From: Salegentibacter mishustinae
GTDB taxonomy: Bacteria; Bacteroidota; Bacteroidia; Flavobacteriales; Flavobacteriaceae
Direction of reading: 5' to 3'
Assembly (NCBI RefSeq): GCF_002900095.1
Contig: NZ_LLKN01000002.1
Span: forward strand, 1,364,001-1,428,000
Length of the DNA: 64,000 nucleotides
Below, piece after piece: positions 61,608 through 64,000 of the stretch (within the stretch, counting starts at the first letter, position 1; each line of letters starts with the position of its first letter). The notes below the pieces were generated by a model. The model saw nothing but the letters and a program-made list of their open reading frames with translations. It was not told where the DNA came from and made no database searches. Both the position numbers and the translations under genes were made by a program.

Positions 61608-62765
61608 ATGATTTCAATTCGGAAATATAAAAAGCTTTTCATATTCATCGGTTTCGTTATAATTATGTCGTCTTGCGTGGAGGAAATTGCTTTAAATTCA
61701 GAAGACTTTGAAGAAGCTATTGTGATTGAAGGTTTGGTAACTAATGAATTGAAAAAGCACGAGATTAAAATATCACAAACCTTTGCCATAGATTCTACCG
61801 GTCCTAAACCAGTGTCGGGTGCAGATATTAGTGTAACAGGAGAGGAAGAGAATATTTTTGAGGAATTAGAACCTGGGCGCTATATTTCTATAGATAGTTT
61901 TGCTGCCCGTCCAGGAATTGATTACCAGCTTAGCATTTTGGTGAATGGTAACGAATATATCTCTGAACCAACACAATTATCGGGAACCAGTAGCATTGGT
62001 GAATTGGAAGCCAATAGAATAAATTACCGAGGTGAAGATGGAGTTGCAATCACCTTAAATAATCAAACTTCTACAGGCGGGGCTAATTATTATAAATATG
62101 AATATGTTGAAACTTTTAAATTCAATTCAAATTATGATAAGGTAAAGGATATAATTCTCGTTGATGGCGTCCCAGTGGAAGTACCGAAACAGAAAGAAGA
62201 ATATACGTGTTATCAAACGAACAATTCGCAAAAAATTATACTAGCCAATACTAATTCCCTCTCTGATGATAGTGTAAACGACTTGTTGATTAACTTTATA
62301 GACTCTAAAGATCCCAGTCTTTCCAATAGGTACAGCCTTTTAATAAAGCAATATGTAATAGGCAGGGATGCCTATAATTATTATAAAATTTTAGAAGAAC
62401 TTACAGGATCTGAAAACATTTTTTCTCAAACTCAACCAGGATTTTTAGAAGGAAATATTACAAATATTACTAATCCTAATGAAAAAACAATCGGTTTTTT
62501 TAATGTTTCATCAGTTACTAAAAAGAGAATTTATTTTAATTATGAAGATTTTTATGATCCTGAGGGCATTAGACCTCGATTTGTACCCTTCGCCCTTTGC
62601 GAAGAAACTTTACCCGGTATCGATAATTTAATAGAACAAATAGAAAGAAATGCTGTAAGATGGGCGGGAGTACTTCCAGGAGGAGGTATCCTGGTGGTAC
62701 CGGCGCGCTGTGTAGATTGTACATTTTTTGGAACTAATGAAAAACCTGATTTTTGGGAGGACTAA
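61608..62765 (+). CDS. DUF4249 lipoprotein, copy 2 (paralog)
   Basis: 385 aa with the lipobox MSSC (Cys23). It is closely similar over its full length to copy 1: both contain EEIALNSEDFEEAIVIEG-like and VPKQKEEYTCYQTN stretches and end in RCVDC with a PDFWED/PEFWED tail. Divergence is greatest in the N-terminal signal and in short loops. A 151-bp gap separates it from the MG2-like gene, so it may have its own start of transcription. Tandem copies point to duplication within this import locus. Confidence 0.85.
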   Translation: MISIRKYKKLFIFIGFVIIMSSCVEEIALNSEDFEEAIVIEGLVTNELKKHEIKISQTFAIDSTGPKPVSGADISVTGEEENIFEELEPGRYISIDSFAARPGIDYQLSILVNGNEYISEPTQLSGTSSIGELEANRINYRGEDGVAITLNNQTSTGGANYYKYEYVETFKFNSNYDKVKDIILVDGVPVEVPKQKEEYTCYQTNNSQKIILANTNSLSDDSVNDLLINFIDSKDPSLSNRYSLLIKQYVIGRDAYNYYKILEELTGSENIFSQTQPGFLEGNITNITNPNEKTIGFFNVSSVTKKRIYFNYEDFYDPEGIRPRFVPFALCEETLPGIDNLIEQIERNAVRWAGVLPGGGILVVPARCVDCTFFGTNEKPDFWED

Positions 62766-62790
62766 TTAAAAACTTAAAGATTATAAAAAA

Positions 62791-63018
62791 TTAATTTTCC
62801 TCGTTCTTATGAGAGCGATCTTCGTACCAATCATCAAAGGTTCTTTCTGTTTTGTAATTATCGGTAAGAATTCTATAAACGCTATAGATCAATAAGCATT
62901 GCCCAAAGAAGGTTAGATAGAAAATCAATGGGAAATTGGTATTAAAATATACGAGTATAGTAATTATTACCAATAAAATACTGGTTAGAATTAAGTATGT
63001 AATACCATTATTTTTCAT
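62791..63018 (-). CDS. Two-span membrane protein of unknown function (75 aa)
   Basis: Two hydrophobic segments, YLILTSILLVIITILVYF and FPLIFYLTFFGQCLLIYSVY, are followed by a charged C-terminus with FDDWYEDRSHK. It is likely an inner-membrane protein with a cytosolic or periplasmic tail. No family is recognised. It is convergent with DUF4249 copy 2 across 25 bp. The upstream DNA on this side is decayed. Confidence 0.6.
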   Translation of the reverse strand: MKNNGITYLILTSILLVIITILVYFNTNFPLIFYLTFFGQCLLIYSVYRILTDNYKTERTFDDWYEDRSHKNEEN

Positions 63019-63392
63019 AATACTTAAATTACGAAAGAGTACCTAAAACCTGTCTTAAAATACCTATAAAATTTCGCTGTCATTAACCATTATTGGTAGA
63101 CAAAAAGCTTTTTATTTAATTTTTGTATTAAAACTTCCTGGAACTAATTCCTGAATTTCCTTAGATATAATTATTCTCGTTATACCAGTAAATTCAGTAT
63201 TTTTTGTTTTTTCTTTCCTTAAGGTGACCGATTAGGTAACTCTTAGAATGATTTAATTAGCTTTTTAAAGGCGCTTGTTTGTTCGTAAGTATAAAAACTT
63301 GGAACTACACAGGTCTTGCAGGAATTGTTTTGAAGTGTCATATTGAGCTTTTAGAAAATTCATCAAAATAGCTTTGCATATATTATTATTCA
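63019..63392. other. 374-bp gap with no recognised gene
   Basis: The DNA between the 75-aa membrane gene and the transposase remnant is AT-rich with stops in all frames. No hairpin or RNA gene is seen. Confidence 0.45.
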
Positions 63393-63600
63393 TTAATTCT
63401 GTGATAGATACTTAAAAAGCTTCTTTGCATTGCTGATGGCTCTATTGGCCCTAAAGCAACGATTTGAACACTGGAACTGCCATTTAGCTTTTAACCAGTA
63501 ATGATCTCTACAAAAACATTTTATGGAGGTCAAACCTGCTTCCAATCAAAAGTTAAAACCCTTTAATATCAGAAAGTCTTGCACTGCTGAAAAGGCGAGA
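63393..63600 (-). pseudogene. IS1595-type transposase remnant (zinc-ribbon region)
   Basis: On the minus strand, the 63545-63393 frame translates to an open stretch of 50 residues that includes CFCRDHYWLKAKWQFQCSNR. This matches the zinc-ribbon start of IS1595-family transposases (C-x2-C, then HYWLKxKWQFQC, x2, C-F-R). A further AMQRSFLSIYHRI-like piece continues in a shifted frame, and stops interrupt both sides. No full transposase or terminal inverted repeat is seen, so this is a decayed piece. Confidence 0.65.
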
Positions 63601-63838
63601 AATCAAATTAAGGAATTATTTCGATAAAATAAACAATAGATTCGGACAAAAAAATCTGTATTTCGTCCTAAATATTTGAATGTTAGAATCGTAAGATATA
63701 TATTTATATCACTCCAAAGCCTGATCCTTTATCTTAAATGGTCGTAACACTCCACTACTTATTATATATTTTTTAGTACAATTTTTAAAAGAAGGTGTCA
63801 GGCATAGTGCAAGTCATCATTAACTGAAACCAAAAAAT

Positions 63839-64000
63839 ATGCTTAAAATAACAATCGCATCAGTCTTGATGCTAGTAATGGTGTTTGCATTTTCAATAGA
63901 TGCAAATGCCTAAGAAGGCTATAAAATAGGGAAGATATTATGGTTCCTCCAGATTTCAACAAATTTAAAACTGTAGAAACCATCAAGCTGAAGCATAACC
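63839..64000 (+). pseudogene. Broken secreted-protein gene at the window edge
   Basis: An ATG at 63839 opens a 24-residue signal peptide, MLKITIASVLMLVMVFAFSI then DANA, and then a TAA at 63911-63913. In Bacteroidota the mature protein usually starts with Gln (CAA), so TAA is one C-to-T change away. The same frame continues EGYKIGK. A one-base loss then shifts the reading into a second frame, MVPPDFNKFKTVETIKLKHN, which runs to the edge of the window. This is best read as one gene with a nonsense and a frameshift change. The product family is unknown. Confidence 0.6.

Overview
The window looks like a chromosomal segment from a marine-type member of the Flavobacteriaceae (Bacteroidota). The DNA is AT-rich. 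Signal peptides end in Ala-Gln, and lipoproteins carry Bacteroidota-style lipoboxes. There is a type IX secretion (T9SS) sorting tail, an STN/carboxypeptidase-regulatory TonB receptor, DUF4249 lipoproteins, a TamB/TamL pair, and -7 boxes of the form TAnnTTTG. The genus cannot be fixed from the sequence alone.

Layout. 0.1-3.5 kb: a tightly packed trio of a RimK-like ATP-grasp ligase, a GCS2-type carboxylate-amine ligase and an N-formylglutamate-amidohydrolase-like enzyme, probably making and trimming a peptide or amide product. 3.5-12 kb: OsmC, an FKBP isomerase, a Tat-exported Gfo/Idh/MocA oxidoreductase, a 3D-domain lipoprotein overlapping a GluR0-like ligand-gated K+ channel, three unlisted membrane microproteins (43, 51 and 51 aa), a secreted beta-propeller, an ACT-like protein and aspartate kinase. 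12-19 kb: a glycosyltransferase, an SLC13 permease, and a gluconate operon (Gre factor, gluconokinase/6-phosphogluconate dehydrogenase fusion, GntP permease).

19-28.4 kb is the most interesting region. It is a minus-strand chaperone-usher-like locus: three DUF4402-type candidate pilins, a PapD-like chaperone, a 1204-aa Ig-repeat protein with a T9SS tail, a fourth DUF4402-like subunit and an FimD-like usher. Three of the subunits end in an alternating hydrophobic strand with a penultimate Tyr, as expected for donor-strand pilins. A strong terminator follows the second subunit gene, and a conserved 13-17 bp repeat lies upstream of the first two.

28.6-46 kb: a DoxX/amidohydrolase pair, an OmpA lipoprotein, tamB-tamL (outer-membrane assembly), a Crp/Fnr regulator with an Old Yellow Enzyme, a MITE-like repeat, a quinone oxidoreductase-like MDR, upp, a universal stress protein, a thioredoxin-like protein and tRNA-Arg(TCT). 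46.6-55 kb: a GT2 / tandem LAB_N / ArnT-like lipid-glycan operon, mannose-6-phosphate isomerase, an aldo/keto reductase, a DUF1080 protein, a serine beta-lactamase-like hydrolase, and deoC-deoD. 55-63 kb: a TonB receptor operon with DUF4249 and MG2-like proteins, then a second copy of DUF4249. The right edge holds decayed DNA: an IS1595-type transposase remnant and a secreted-protein gene broken by a stop at the first mature residue plus a frameshift.

No rRNA, CRISPR array, prophage or intact insertion sequence was seen. All functions are assigned by reading motifs and context; no database search was run.
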